64,000 nucleotides of DNA from JAXMEQ01 sp046348225. Lineage in GTDB: Bacteria; Pseudomonadota; Gammaproteobacteria; Burkholderiales; Burkholderiaceae_C. Below the pieces are notes generated by a model. The model was not told the DNA's origin. It made no database searches and worked only from the letters and a program-made list of their open reading frames with translations. Made by a program: the position numbers and the translations under genes. Numbering within the stretch: position 1 is the first letter of the stretch; the number at the start of each line of letters is the position of its first letter. The stretch spans positions 62,001 to 126,000 of the forward strand of contig JAXMEQ010000009.1 in NCBI GenBank assembly GCA_046348225.1. Direction: 5' to 3'. Of the stretch, positions 18,948 to 27,413 are shown one piece after another.

Positions 18948-19952
18948 ATGACCACCGCCTCCACCGTCCTGATTCTTGGCGCCCGCGGCCGCTTCGGCCA
19001 GGCCGCTGCCCAGGCCTTTGCCCGCGCCGGCTGGCGCGTGCTGGGCCAGGTGCGCCCCGGTGCGCAGGGCCCGGCCCTGGCGGGGGTGCACTGGCTGACG
19101 CTGGACCCCACGAACACGGCCGCACTGGCCGCCGCCGCGCGCGGCGCGGCCGTGGTGGTGAACGCCCTCAACCCGGTCTACACCCACAAGGCCTGGCGGG
19201 CCGAGGCGCCGGCCCTGCTGGAGGCCGCCATCCGCCTGAGCCAGGTGCTGGGCGCCACGCTGATGATGCCGGGTAACGTGTACAACTTTGGCGAGTCCAT
19301 GCCGCCGCTGCTGCGTGAAGACACGGCGCAGGCCGCCTTGGGCGTGAAGGGCCGCATCCGGATCGCCATGGAGCAGCGCCTTCAGGCCGCCACGCAAGAC
19401 GGCAGCCTGCGCGCAGTGGTCATCCGCGCCGGCGATTTTTTTGGCAGCGGCACCGGTGCCTGGCTCGACCAGGCCGTGGCCAAGGACCTGGCGCGCGGCC
19501 GCGTCACCTGGCCCGGCCCGCTGGACGCCGGCACGCCCTGGGCCTACCTGCCCGACCTGGCCCGTACCTTTGTGAAAGTGGCGCAGCAGCGCAGCCGGCT
19601 CGACGCGTTTGCGCGGCTGCACTTCGCCGGCCACACCGTCACCGGCCAGCAGTGGGTGGACGCACTGGCCAGCGTGGCCTGGGAACAGGGCTGGCTGCCC
19701 CGGAGCGGCGCACTGCGCGTCAGCACCATGCCCTGGCCCCTGCTGCAGGTGGCGGGCCTGTTCATCCCCACCTTCGCCGCGCTGGCCGAGATGCGCTACC
19801 TCTGGCGCACCCCGCACCAGCTGGATAACCGCGCCCTGTGCGCCCTGATCGGCGACGAGCCGCGCACCCCGTTTGACGACGCAGTGCGCCAGTCCTTGAA
19901 CGATCTGGGCCTTCTGCCGCACCCGGCGCCCACCACCCTGGCCGCCACCTGA
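18948..19952 (+). CDS. NAD(P)-binding Rossmann-fold protein (epimerase/NmrA type)
   Basis: 334 residues from the ATG at 18948. The dinucleotide motif is GARGRFGQAAAQAFA (GxxGxxG type) near the N-terminus; FGESMPPLLREDT and VIRAGDFFGSG resemble the catalytic and substrate region of extended short-chain dehydrogenases. It has no standard YxxxK pair in the expected place, so it may act as a reductase of a different type or as a sensor. First gene of a three-gene operon divergent from the LysR gene. Confidence 0.8.
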   Translation: MTTASTVLILGARGRFGQAAAQAFARAGWRVLGQVRPGAQGPALAGVHWLTLDPTNTAALAAAARGAAVVVNALNPVYTHKAWRAEAPALLEAAIRLSQVLGATLMMPGNVYNFGESMPPLLREDTAQAALGVKGRIRIAMEQRLQAATQDGSLRAVVIRAGDFFGSGTGAWLDQAVAKDLARGRVTWPGPLDAGTPWAYLPDLARTFVKVAQQRSRLDAFARLHFAGHTVTGQQWVDALASVAWEQGWLPRSGALRVSTMPWPLLQVAGLFIPTFAALAEMRYLWRTPHQLDNRALCALIGDEPRTPFDDAVRQSLNDLGLLPHPAPTTLAAT

Positions 19953-19972
19953 TGCATCGCCGGAGCACTGCC

Positions 19973-20776
19973 ATGACCACCCTGACCCTCCCCTTTGCAT
20001 CGGCCCCCGCCGACGCGCCCGCCGATGCGCTCGTCGCCCGCCGCCTGTGGCAGCTGTCGCTGGCGCTGCTGGCCGCGGCCGCGCTCACCAGCCTGGCCGC
20101 GCTGCTGGACGAGCGCCTGCTGGGCGGCAGCAGCGTGTGGATGAAACCGCTCAAGTTCCAGCTGGCACTGGCGCTGCAAACCGCCACCATTGCCTGGGCG
20201 CTGGGCCTGTTGGCCGGCACCACCCGCCAGCGTGCCATGCCGCGCGGCCTGTGGCTGCTGTGGCTGGCCGTGGTGTTGTTTGAGGCGGGCTACATCACGC
20301 TGCAAGGCGGGCGCGGTGTGGCGTCGCACTTCAATCGCAGCACCCCACTGGAGTCGGTGCTGGGCACCGTGATGGGGGTAGGCGCCGGCGTGCTGGTGCT
20401 GGTCACGGTGTGGGTCGGCGCCTGGGCGCTGGTACAGGCGCGGCGCACGCAGTGGCCCCCGATGCTGCTGGCCACCGGCCTGGGCTTTGTGCTGGGCGGG
20501 CTGCTGGCCGGCTACAGCGGCGGCGCCATGGGCCCGGCCGGCTACTGGCCCGAGCCCCTGATGGAGCCGGTGCAGCGCATGCCGCTGACGGGCTGGGTGC
20601 TGTCGCAGCCCGACCTGCGCATCGCGCACTTTGTGGGCCTGCACCAGATGCAGTGGCTGCCGGCCGTGGCGCTCGCGGCCGCCGCCATCGGCCTGCGCCC
20701 CGCCACCACCCGCAGGCTGCTGCTGGCCCTGGCCGTAGCCGCCCCCTTTGTTGTGCATGCGCTCATGCAGCGCTGA
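19973..20776 (+). CDS. Multi-pass membrane protein, function unknown
   Basis: 267 residues from the ATG at 19973, chosen for the CGGAG seven bases upstream; an ATG at 19952 overlapping the previous stop (TGATG) is the alternative. About seven hydrophobic segments are visible, for example LALLAAAALTSLAALL, LWLLWLAVVLFEAGYITL, VMGVGAGVLVLVTVWVGAWA and LLLALAVAAPFVVHAL. No family recognised. It lies between a Rossmann protein and an exported nitroreductase-like protein, so it could be a membrane redox partner, but nothing in the sequence proves that. Confidence 0.75.
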   Translation: MTTLTLPFASAPADAPADALVARRLWQLSLALLAAAALTSLAALLDERLLGGSSVWMKPLKFQLALALQTATIAWALGLLAGTTRQRAMPRGLWLLWLAVVLFEAGYITLQGGRGVASHFNRSTPLESVLGTVMGVGAGVLVLVTVWVGAWALVQARRTQWPPMLLATGLGFVLGGLLAGYSGGAMGPAGYWPEPLMEPVQRMPLTGWVLSQPDLRIAHFVGLHQMQWLPAVALAAAAIGLRPATTRRLLLALAVAAPFVVHALMQR

Positions 20777-20808
20777 ATTTTTGTTAACCCCCTTTCAAGG
20801 AGAACCCC

Positions 20809-21981
20809 ATGGACCGCAGAAGCTTCATTCGTCTCGCAGGGGGTGGCGTGGTTGCCGCCGCCGCCACCGCCCCCATCGCGGGCTGCTCGCTCAGCAGCGC
20901 CTACCCGGCCGAGGCCGTGGAAGCCTGGAAGGGCCCGGGCGCCGAGGCCGACCCGCGCAAACGCGCCGTGGCCTACGCCATCACCGCGCCCAACCCGCAC
21001 AACCTGCAGCCTTGGCTGGTGGACCTGCGCGAGCCCAATGCCATCACGCTCTACACGGACCGTGAACGCGTGCTGCCCCACACCGACCCGTTTGGCCGCC
21101 AGATATTGATTGGCCACGGCGCGTTCTTGGAGCTGCTGGTGATTGCGCTGGCCGAGCAGGGCCTGGCTGCCGACGTGGCGCTGTGGCCGCAAGGCGAGCT
21201 CAGCACCAACTTGAAAGAGTGGGACCGCCGGCCGATAGCCCGCATTGCGCTGAAGCCTGGTGCGGCCAAAGACCCGCTGTTTGCCCAGGTGCTGAACCGC
21301 CACACCCCCAAGAGCGACTTTGACACCACCCGTGCCGTGTCAGCCGACACACTGCGCGCGCTGGTGGCCGCAGGCGGCAACGCCAGCATGAAGGCCGGTG
21401 GCACGGTGGACGCCGCCGCGCTGGAGCCGCTGCGCGACCTGTGCTGGCAGTCTGCCAAGGTGGAGCTGCTGACGCCGCGCACCGTGATGGAAAGCGTGCA
21501 CCTCACGCGCGTGGGGCCTGGTGAAATCTTGAAGCACCGCGACGGCATCAGCCTGAACAGCTTGATGATCCGCGCGGTAGACACCGTGGGCATGTTTGAC
21601 CGCCAAAACCCGCCCGCAGAGGGCAGCGAGGCTTACAAGACCATGATGTCGCGCTTTCAGGGCCACAGCCGCACCGCCATGGGCTTTGTGTGGCTGGCCG
21701 GCGGCAACAGCCGTGCTGACCAGGTTAACGCCGGGCGCGCCTATGTGCGCCTGCAGCTCAAGGCCACCGAGCTGGGCGTGGGCGTGCACCCCATGAGCCA
21801 GGCGCTGCAGGAGTTCCCGGAAATGGCGCCCCACTACGCCCGCGCCCACCAGCTGATGCTGAACAAGCCCGCGCCGAAGACGGCAGCGGACGAAACGGTG
21901 CAGATGTTCTGCCGGCTGGGCTACACGGCAGCACCGGCGCCGGCGACGCCGAGGAGGCCGTTGGCGGCGTTTGTGGCGTAG
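20809..21981 (+). CDS. Exported nitroreductase-like (Acg-type) flavoprotein
   Basis: 390 residues. The N-terminus MDRRSFIRLAGGG is a twin-arginine signal, and IAGC at residues 18-21 fits a lipobox, so a Tat-exported lipoprotein is possible. The body has APNPHNLQPWLVDL, the nitroreductase/Acg pattern, with later WLAGGNSRADQVNAGRAYVR. FMN binding is expected from the family. The substrate is unknown. Last gene of the operon that begins at 18948. Confidence 0.82.
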   Translation: MDRRSFIRLAGGGVVAAAATAPIAGCSLSSAYPAEAVEAWKGPGAEADPRKRAVAYAITAPNPHNLQPWLVDLREPNAITLYTDRERVLPHTDPFGRQILIGHGAFLELLVIALAEQGLAADVALWPQGELSTNLKEWDRRPIARIALKPGAAKDPLFAQVLNRHTPKSDFDTTRAVSADTLRALVAAGGNASMKAGGTVDAAALEPLRDLCWQSAKVELLTPRTVMESVHLTRVGPGEILKHRDGISLNSLMIRAVDTVGMFDRQNPPAEGSEAYKTMMSRFQGHSRTAMGFVWLAGGNSRADQVNAGRAYVRLQLKATELGVGVHPMSQALQEFPEMAPHYARAHQLMLNKPAPKTAADETVQMFCRLGYTAAPAPATPRRPLAAFVA

Positions 21982-22025
21982 CGCAAATCCCCGTTCGCTC
22001 CGAGCCCACTAACTCCGTTCGCCCT

Positions 22026-22085
22026 GAGCCCGTCGAAGGGCTCACGTAGTACAGGCCTGCAAGCTCGCGCTAGCGCGCACTTGCA
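22026..22085. repeat. Two strong hairpins at the left edge of the lower-GC patch
   Basis: GAGCCC, loop GTCGAA, GGGCTC (22026-22043) is the short hairpin repeat seen between genes in many proteobacteria. Then TGCAAG (22058-22063) pairs with CTTGCA (22080-22085) around a perfect 12-base palindrome CGCGCTAGCGCG (22066-22077). Neither is followed by a T-run. They lie just beyond the nitroreductase-like gene and before the 22093-23880 patch. Confidence 0.6.
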
Positions 22086-22092
22086 AGACTAG

Positions 22093-22737
22093 TCAGGGGC
22101 GAGTACCTCTAAGCAATGCAATGAGCTTCGCTGCCATAGGCGTAAACCGCAAAAGCCCACTTTCGTCGTATGTCGGCTCGGCCGCAGTAACAAGACCAAG
22201 AGTAACGAGGCCAAGCACCACTTGGCCTTCTGGGGACTGTGGCTTCACAGCGAGCGTCTTTCGTTTTCTCTCGCCTGGGGCGGTGTCATTCAGCCAGAGC
22301 CGTTCAAAGCCAAAACTGGAGATCAGAAAGCTCGCTTCGTCCACCGAGATATCGCGGACTATTCGACTCAGAAATGCGGCCTCTTGATCTTGGAATTCAG
22401 TGACCTGCAGACTATTCACGACCACGTTTCTGAGATAAGCCATCTTGCCTTCACTGGTCGTGTGGACCAACGCGAGAATCGCTTCATTTATGAATTTGTA
22501 TTGTTGATCCGTAAGCCGTTCAAGTGCAGCACCTTGTGCAGCTAGAACATCGTTCATTTCGCGCAGCGTTCGCTCAACCCGTTCCCTCTGACGTTCAGCT
22601 GCCAGAGACTTTCCAAGCACGGGAAGGAGTGCGGCGAGCGGTGTACCGACAACGGCCGCTATGGTCGTTAAGGCACCTTCCATTGGAAGACTTCCGGCAA
22701 ATCTTTCGATAGCAGTGGGTTCGGGTATCTTGGTCAT
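22093..22737 (-). CDS. Orphan protein in lower-GC patch, function unknown
   Basis: 214 residues from the ATG at 22737 (MTKIPEPTAIERFAGSLP); an upstream ATG at 22758 adds seven. A hydrophobic stretch (ALTTIAAVVGTPLAALLPVL) is followed by a charged helix likely to form a coiled coil (SLAAERQRERVERTLREMND), then mixed alpha segments and a winged-helix-like end (VVLGLVTLGLVTAAEPTYDE). No family recognised with confidence. The base composition is clearly less GC-rich than the neighbours, so recent acquisition is likely. Adjacent to a broken GIY-YIG gene on the same strand. Confidence 0.7.
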   Translation of the reverse strand: MTKIPEPTAIERFAGSLPMEGALTTIAAVVGTPLAALLPVLGKSLAAERQRERVERTLREMNDVLAAQGAALERLTDQQYKFINEAILALVHTTSEGKMAYLRNVVVNSLQVTEFQDQEAAFLSRIVRDISVDEASFLISSFGFERLWLNDTAPGERKRKTLAVKPQSPEGQVVLGLVTLGLVTAAEPTYDESGLLRFTPMAAKLIALLRGTRP

Positions 22738-22813
22738 GGGCTGCGCTCTTAGTGTCAAAAATGAGGAGATGCAGCTAGCTGCATTGCGCCGAATGAAGTA
22801 AAGATTTGATCGA

Positions 22814-23663
22814 TTAATTGCTGCTTAGCCCATGAGCTCGGGTACCAAGCTTGAGTTTGTGCAGACCCTCATAAGCGATTACTTCAGCAGAAGTCAAAGA
22901 CGAGGAGAGTGTTTGCAGAACAGAGAATCGAAGATCATGTTTGGCATTTGGTCTTTCAGAGAGCAGGGCTCTAAGTTGTTCGTTTCCACCGTGTCCAGTA
23001 CGTGCGTACTGAGACCATCGGCGCATAATGCCACCGCCTCCATAAGCAGAACCTACGTATTGGCGACCGGTCAGCGTGTCGAGCACCAAGTAAACACCAG
23101 CGACTGATCCGAGCATTCGATGCCACTCGCGATTGGCAACTGGGTTGGCAACTATGGCTCTCAATTCGTCATACCGAAGAACAAAATCGAGAAATCCGGG
23201 AAATCTTTTGACATAGCCAGCCGGGAGAACTTCAACAACAGCCTTTTTCGTCGGTTTGAAGTTTTGGACCCAGCTTCGAGTTCCGATGCCCCAATCAATT
23301 ACGAGCCGATCTTTCAGATCGACAAAGCGGTCATCGCGAGACAAGTTGTATAGGTAATGATTCGAGACATTCAAACTTGGGAAAAGAAAATCATCTGGCA
23401 GCCGGCCAGGACATTGGGCCGGTAACGCCAATTACGTGATAGACCCCGACGAATACAGCATGTGTGCCTGCCTCGCCAAGGAATGAAACTATCTGGTCAC
23501 ATGCTGAAAAGACCGGCCGACTTTGAAACGACTGATAGATTTCAAATTGGTCGGCGCGGTACAACGCTGCGACATCGATTCGCTGATCTTGGTGACGTAC
23601 TAGCTTTGTACGGCGGGATAGATCTAATCCAAATGGCTGTAACAGATGTTCAAGGGCGAGCAT
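22814..23663 (-). pseudogene. GIY-YIG nuclease family gene broken by a frameshift
   Basis: The N-terminal part reads from the ATG at 23663 (MLALEHLLQPFGLDLSRRT) and runs into TGA at 23391-23393. The C-terminal part is open in a frame shifted by one base from about 23431 down to 22814 and contains FLFPSLNVSNHYLYNLSRDD and the nuclease core GVYLVLDTLTGRQYVG, then RRWSQYARTGHGG and FEG/YEGLHKLKLGTRAHGL. Together they match the layout of one continuous GIY-YIG protein of about 280 residues. One extra base near 23395-23425 would explain it. Atypical, lower-GC composition. Confidence 0.75.
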
Positions 23664-23882
23664 AAGGATAAAGCCAAACAATGCAGTTCATGCCAAAGCG
23701 TAGACACTTTACTGGCTCGTGCGGGCCAGGTTGCATACCAAGAAATTCGCTAAGGTATCGTTGCGACGTGACCTTTTTGCGCGGTCGAAGTTCTTCCAAA
23801 AAATGGACTCAAGTGTTCCAAACACTTCATCCAATCCAACGCACTCCTAAGATCTAGCTGGTAAGCGCAACCCGCAATCAGG
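23664..23882. other. 219-base stretch without a recognisable gene
   Basis: Between the broken GIY-YIG gene and the MFS transporter gene. AT-richer than the flanks; no convincing coding frame, tRNA, terminator or flanking direct repeat was seen. It is the right edge of the lower-GC patch. Confidence 0.6.
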
Positions 23883-25127
23883 TCAGACACCACCCTGCCG
23901 CGCCTCCAACACTTCCCGCCTCACCCGCAACAACAACACCAACACAATCCCGAAATTCAGCAGATTCCACGCAATGCCGTTCAAGAAGGCCGCGTGGTAC
24001 GAGCCGGTGATGTCGAACACCTTGCCCGACATCCAGCCGCCCAGCGCCATGCCCAGCATGGTGCACATGATCACGGCGCCCACGTAGGTGCCGGCGCGGG
24101 CCGGGGCAAAGTGCTCGCGCACGATGATGGCGTAGCTGGGGACGATGCCGCCCTGGAACAGGCCGAACAGCGCCGAGATCAAATACAGCGGCACCAGGCC
24201 GTCAAACGGCAAAAACATCACCAGCGCCACCGTCTGCAGGGCCGAGCCCAGGAGCAGCGTGCGCAGGCCGCCAATGCGGTCGCAAATGGCGCCTGAAATG
24301 AGGCGGCTCACGATGCCGCAGGCCAGCATGAGCGACAGCATCTCGGCGCCGCGCGCTGCGCCGTAGCCCAGGTCGGCGCAATACGCCACGATGTGCACCT
24401 GCGGCATGGACATGGCCACGCAGCAGCTCACGCCCGCCACGCTCAGCAGCGCCAGCGCCGTGCCGGGTTTCAGGCCAAAGGGCAGGCTGCCGGCGGGCTG
24501 GCCGCTGGCCATGGCGGGTTGCGCGGCCAGCGCCGGGGGCCGCTGGCGCATGAGCTGCGCCAGCGCCAGCAGCGTGACGCTGCAGAACACGGCCAGGCCC
24601 AGGTAAGTCTGGCGCCAGCCCACGCTTTCCACAAAGTGCTGCACGATGGGTGGCCAGACGGCGCCGCCCAGGTAGTTGCCGCTGGCGCAAATGGCCACCG
24701 CAATGCCGCGCCGCCGCATGAACCACAGCGACGTGTCTGCCAGCAAGGGCGAGAACGTGGCCGAGCTGCCGCACAGGCCGATCAGCAGGCCGTGCGCCAC
24801 CGCAAACCACCAGATGTTGTGGCTCAGCGCAGCGGCCAGAAAGCCCAGGCCCAGGCCGGCCGCGCCCAGGCCCAGCGGCACCGCCACGCCAAAGCGGTCG
24901 GCCAGCCGGCCCATGAACAGGCCGCCCACGCCAAAGCCGATCATCAGCAGCGTGTAGGGCAGCGAGGCATCGGCCCGCGCCACGCCAAAGTCGGCCTGCA
25001 CCGCCGGCAGCACCACCGGCACCACATACATGCCGCTGGCGCCCACCGTCATGAGCACCAGCGTCACCAGCAGCCGCCGCCAGGCCTGCGGCGAGTCAAC
25101 GAGGGACGCGTCGGCGGGCGCGGTCAT
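23883..25127 (-). CDS. MFS transporter
   Basis: 414 residues with about 12 membrane helices in two bundles. The MFS loop motif appears as GRLADRFGVAVPLG between helices 2 and 3. The sequence (SGMYVVPVVLPAVQADFGVA; ICASGNYLGGAVWPPIVQHF) resembles the oxalate:formate/monocarboxylate antiporter group, so a small organic acid is a likely substrate. Its ATG overlaps the cinA stop (ATGA), making it the last gene of the pgpA-cinA-MFS run. Confidence 0.9.
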   Translation of the reverse strand: MTAPADASLVDSPQAWRRLLVTLVLMTVGASGMYVVPVVLPAVQADFGVARADASLPYTLLMIGFGVGGLFMGRLADRFGVAVPLGLGAAGLGLGFLAAALSHNIWWFAVAHGLLIGLCGSSATFSPLLADTSLWFMRRRGIAVAICASGNYLGGAVWPPIVQHFVESVGWRQTYLGLAVFCSVTLLALAQLMRQRPPALAAQPAMASGQPAGSLPFGLKPGTALALLSVAGVSCCVAMSMPQVHIVAYCADLGYGAARGAEMLSLMLACGIVSRLISGAICDRIGGLRTLLLGSALQTVALVMFLPFDGLVPLYLISALFGLFQGGIVPSYAIIVREHFAPARAGTYVGAVIMCTMLGMALGGWMSGKVFDITGSYHAAFLNGIAWNLLNFGIVLVLLLRVRREVLEARQGGV

Positions 25128-25633
25128 GTGGCGTCCAGCAGCTGCACCAGCCGCCGCAGCGCGTGGGCCACGGTCTGCGCGCGCACTTCGGCGCGGTCGC
25201 CGTCAAAGCGCTGCCGTTCGCTGCTGAGCTGGCCATTCACGCTGAAGCCAAACCACACCGTGCCCACCGGCTTGTCGGCGCTGCCGCCGGTGGGGCCAGC
25301 CACGCCGGTCACGGCCACGCTGAGCTGCGCGCGCGAATGGCGCACCGCGCCAAAGGCCATGGCGCGGGCCACCACCTCGCTCACGGCGCCGTGGGCCGCA
25401 ATCTGCTGCGCGTCCACGCCCAGCAGCTCGGTCTTGGCCTCGTTCGAATAGGTCACAAAGCCGCGCTCAAACCAGTTGCTGGAGCCGCTGAGCGCGGTGC
25501 AGGCTGCCGCAATCAGCCCGCCGGTGCAGCTCTCGGCGGTGGCCAGTTTCAGCCCCTGGTTTTGAAGCTTTTCGGCCAGAAGCCCGCATACAGCCTGCGT
25601 GAGGCGCTCTGAATTTGATAGCAAGTCGGACAT
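25124..25633 (-). CDS. CinA-family nicotinamide-nucleotide amidohydrolase (PncC type)
   Basis: 169 residues from the ATG at 25633, which overlaps the pgpA stop as TGATG. Family marks are LATAESCTGGLIAAACTALS and TGVAGPTGGSADKPVGTVWF. The enzyme deamidates NMN to nicotinate mononucleotide in pyridine-nucleotide recycling. Only the C-terminal deamidase domain is present, as in E. coli PncC. The first residues after MSD (LLSNSERLTQAVCGLLAEKL) are encoded by a copy of the 51-bp repeat, in a frame different from the other sense copies. Confidence 0.92.
   Translation of the reverse strand: MSDLLSNSERLTQAVCGLLAEKLQNQGLKLATAESCTGGLIAAACTALSGSSNWFERGFVTYSNEAKTELLGVDAQQIAAHGAVSEVVARAMAFGAVRHSRAQLSVAVTGVAGPTGGSADKPVGTVWFGFSVNGQLSSERQRFDGDRAEVRAQTVAHALRRLVQLLDAT
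25574..25624 (-). repeat. 51-bp dispersed element, copy 2 (5' end of cinA)
   Basis: Read on the minus strand: TTGCTA, eight bases, AGAGC, GCCTCACGCA, seven bases, TGCGG, GCTTCTGGCC. It begins 9 bases after the cinA ATG start and is translated, one frame away from the rpoN, thiL and lysE copies. Confidence 0.8.
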
Positions 25634-26166
25634 CACCAGAACCTCCACAGCGCCACCACCAGCAGCGTGCACAGTGCCGCCACCAGGTCGTCCAGCATGA
25701 TGCCCAGCCCACCGCGCCAGCCAAAGCCCTTGAACAGGCCGTCGGCCCAGGCCACCGGGCCGGGCTTGGCCGCGTCAAAGTAGCGGAACAGCACAAACGC
25801 CGTCAGCTGCCCCCAGAAGCCGGTGGGCATCACCAGCCACAGCACCAGCCAGAAGGCCGCCACTTCGTCGATGACGATCTGCCCCGGGTCGGCCACGCCC
25901 ATGTGGCGCGCCGTGAGGGTGCTGGCCCACCAGCCCAGCGCGAAGGTGGTGGCGATGATCAGCCCCCACTGCGCGTCGCCCGGTGCCCAGACAAAATTGA
26001 TGCACAGAAACGCCAGCCAGGCCCACAGCGTGCCGGCCGTGCCCGGCGCCATCGGGCTCAGGCCCGAGCCAAAGCCCAGCGCCACCAGATGGGCGCCGTG
26101 GCGCAACAGGAAGCCGGGGCCGGCGCGGCGCAGGGCGGGGGGCGGGGACAGGTCTTGTTCGTTCAT
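25633..26166 (-). CDS. pgpA: Phosphatidylglycerophosphatase A
   Basis: 177 residues. The family signature GFGSGLSPMAPGTAGTLWAW is near residue 31, followed by VIDEVAAFWLVL and RYFDAAKPGPVAWAD with FKGFGWRGGLGIMLDDLVAA. Several hydrophobic helices place it in the inner membrane, where it dephosphorylates phosphatidylglycerophosphate. Its ATG overlaps the stop of a LysR gene (ATGA). In relatives pgpA usually follows thiL; here thiL is 4.9 kb away across an accessory cluster. Confidence 0.95.
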   Translation of the reverse strand: MNEQDLSPPPALRRAGPGFLLRHGAHLVALGFGSGLSPMAPGTAGTLWAWLAFLCINFVWAPGDAQWGLIIATTFALGWWASTLTARHMGVADPGQIVIDEVAAFWLVLWLVMPTGFWGQLTAFVLFRYFDAAKPGPVAWADGLFKGFGWRGGLGIMLDDLVAALCTLLVVALWRFW

Positions 26167-27068
26167 GCGTTGCCGTGGCGTTTGAACCAGTCGGCCCAGT
26201 AATCAATGCAGGCCTTGATCTTGGGAAGGCGGTGCCGCGCGCCAGCCGTCACGACGTAGATCGGCATGGGCTGCGGGTCGATGTGGTCGGCCAGCACCGG
26301 CACCAGCCGCTTCTGCCGCACCAGCGGCACGGCCGAGATGGTGGACAGCCGCGCAATGCCCAGCCCCTCCAGTGTCATGCTGGCCACCATGTTGGTGTCG
26401 TTGGCGCGCAGCTGGCCATCGGCCACCACCACGGTCCGCTTGCCGTCGGACAGAAACGGCCAGTGGTTGAGCTGCGTCACGGCGCTGTTGGTGATCAGCC
26501 GGTGCTGGCGCAAGTCGTCCGGGTGGGTGGGCGTGCCGGCGCTGGCCAGGTAGCCCGGCGTGGCGTAGAGCGCGCGGCCCAGCGTGCCGATCCGTCGCGC
26601 CACCGCCGTCTCTGGCAGATTGACGGAAGTGCGGATGGCAATGTCAATGCCGTCGCGCGCCATGTCCACCAGCCGGTCGCTCACCTCCAGCGCCAGCCGC
26701 AGCTGCGGGTGGCGCTGCACCAGGCCCTGCAGGCTGGGCAGCAGCTGGTACTGGGCAATGACCGAGCTCACGGCCACGCGCACCAGGCCACTGGCCTCGC
26801 GCGACTTGCTCGCGAATTCGCCCTCCAGCTCGTCCAGCGTGCCGCACAGGCGCTGGCAGTAGTCCAGAAAAATCGCGCCCTCCGGCGTGAGCGACAGGCC
26901 GTGGGTGGAGCGGTGGATCAGCCGCGCGCCGCAGGTTTTTTCAATGCGGGCGAGCGACCGCGACACCTGGCTCACTGGCGCGTCGCGCTCGCGCGCCACG
27001 GCCGACAGCGTGCCCAGCTCGGCCACACGGGCAAACAGCTGCAGGTCGTCAAACGCCAGTTCCTTCAT
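26163..27068 (-). CDS. LysR-family transcriptional regulator
   Basis: 301 residues; helix-turn-helix about 5-62 (LSAVARERDAPVSQVSRSLA) followed by the effector domain (LRLALEVSDRLVDMARDGID). It is directly upstream of pgpA with a 4-base stop/start overlap, an odd partner for a regulator, and is divergent from the small gene at 27198. It probably arrived with the accessory cluster now lying between pgpA and thiL. Confidence 0.92.
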   Translation of the reverse strand: MKELAFDDLQLFARVAELGTLSAVARERDAPVSQVSRSLARIEKTCGARLIHRSTHGLSLTPEGAIFLDYCQRLCGTLDELEGEFASKSREASGLVRVAVSSVIAQYQLLPSLQGLVQRHPQLRLALEVSDRLVDMARDGIDIAIRTSVNLPETAVARRIGTLGRALYATPGYLASAGTPTHPDDLRQHRLITNSAVTQLNHWPFLSDGKRTVVVADGQLRANDTNMVASMTLEGLGIARLSTISAVPLVRQKRLVPVLADHIDPQPMPIYVVTAGARHRLPKIKACIDYWADWFKRHGNA

Positions 27069-27197
27069 GGCGCCATGGTAGCCAACCGCTGTGCCACCGG
27101 CTTTGCGCGCGCTGCAAGACCCATTTGCGGCGCGCGCCGTTTCCGTGCAGGCCGGTGCTGCCTACAGTCACTGCACCCCCTACGAAAGGAACACACC

Positions 27198-27413
27198 ATG
27201 ACCACCGAACAGGCCAACGCCCTCTACAACCGCCAGATGGACGCCGCCCGCGCCCGCGCGATCGAGGCGCGGCGCGAAGCCGTCAACGAGTTCTGGGACT
27301 CGCTCGGCTTGACCGCGGCCGACGCGCTGCGTGCCGCACGCCGGCTGATCAGCCGTGGGGCTCGGTTTCCAGCACCGCCGCCGGCGCGGGGGTGCGGGCC
27401 TCAGCAGGCTTGA
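27198..27413 (+). CDS. Small hypothetical protein, 71 residues
   Basis: Begins at an ATG with GAAAGGA upstream and reads MTTEQANALYNRQMDAARAR, a charged Arg/Ala-rich helix, then NEFWDSLGLTAADALRAARR. The last 22 codons lie opposite the 3' end of the flavin monooxygenase gene, and the tail (FPAPPPARGCGPQQA) looks like antisense sequence, so the stop may have been gained secondarily. No family recognised. It is divergent from the LysR gene at 27068. Confidence 0.5.
   Translation: MTTEQANALYNRQMDAARARAIEARREAVNEFWDSLGLTAADALRAARRLISRGARFPAPPPARGCGPQQA

Noticed and set aside
22058..22085. CRISPR repeat or attachment site
   Set aside because: A single hairpin; no repeat-spacer series, no integrase and no matching copy at the other edge of the lower-GC patch.
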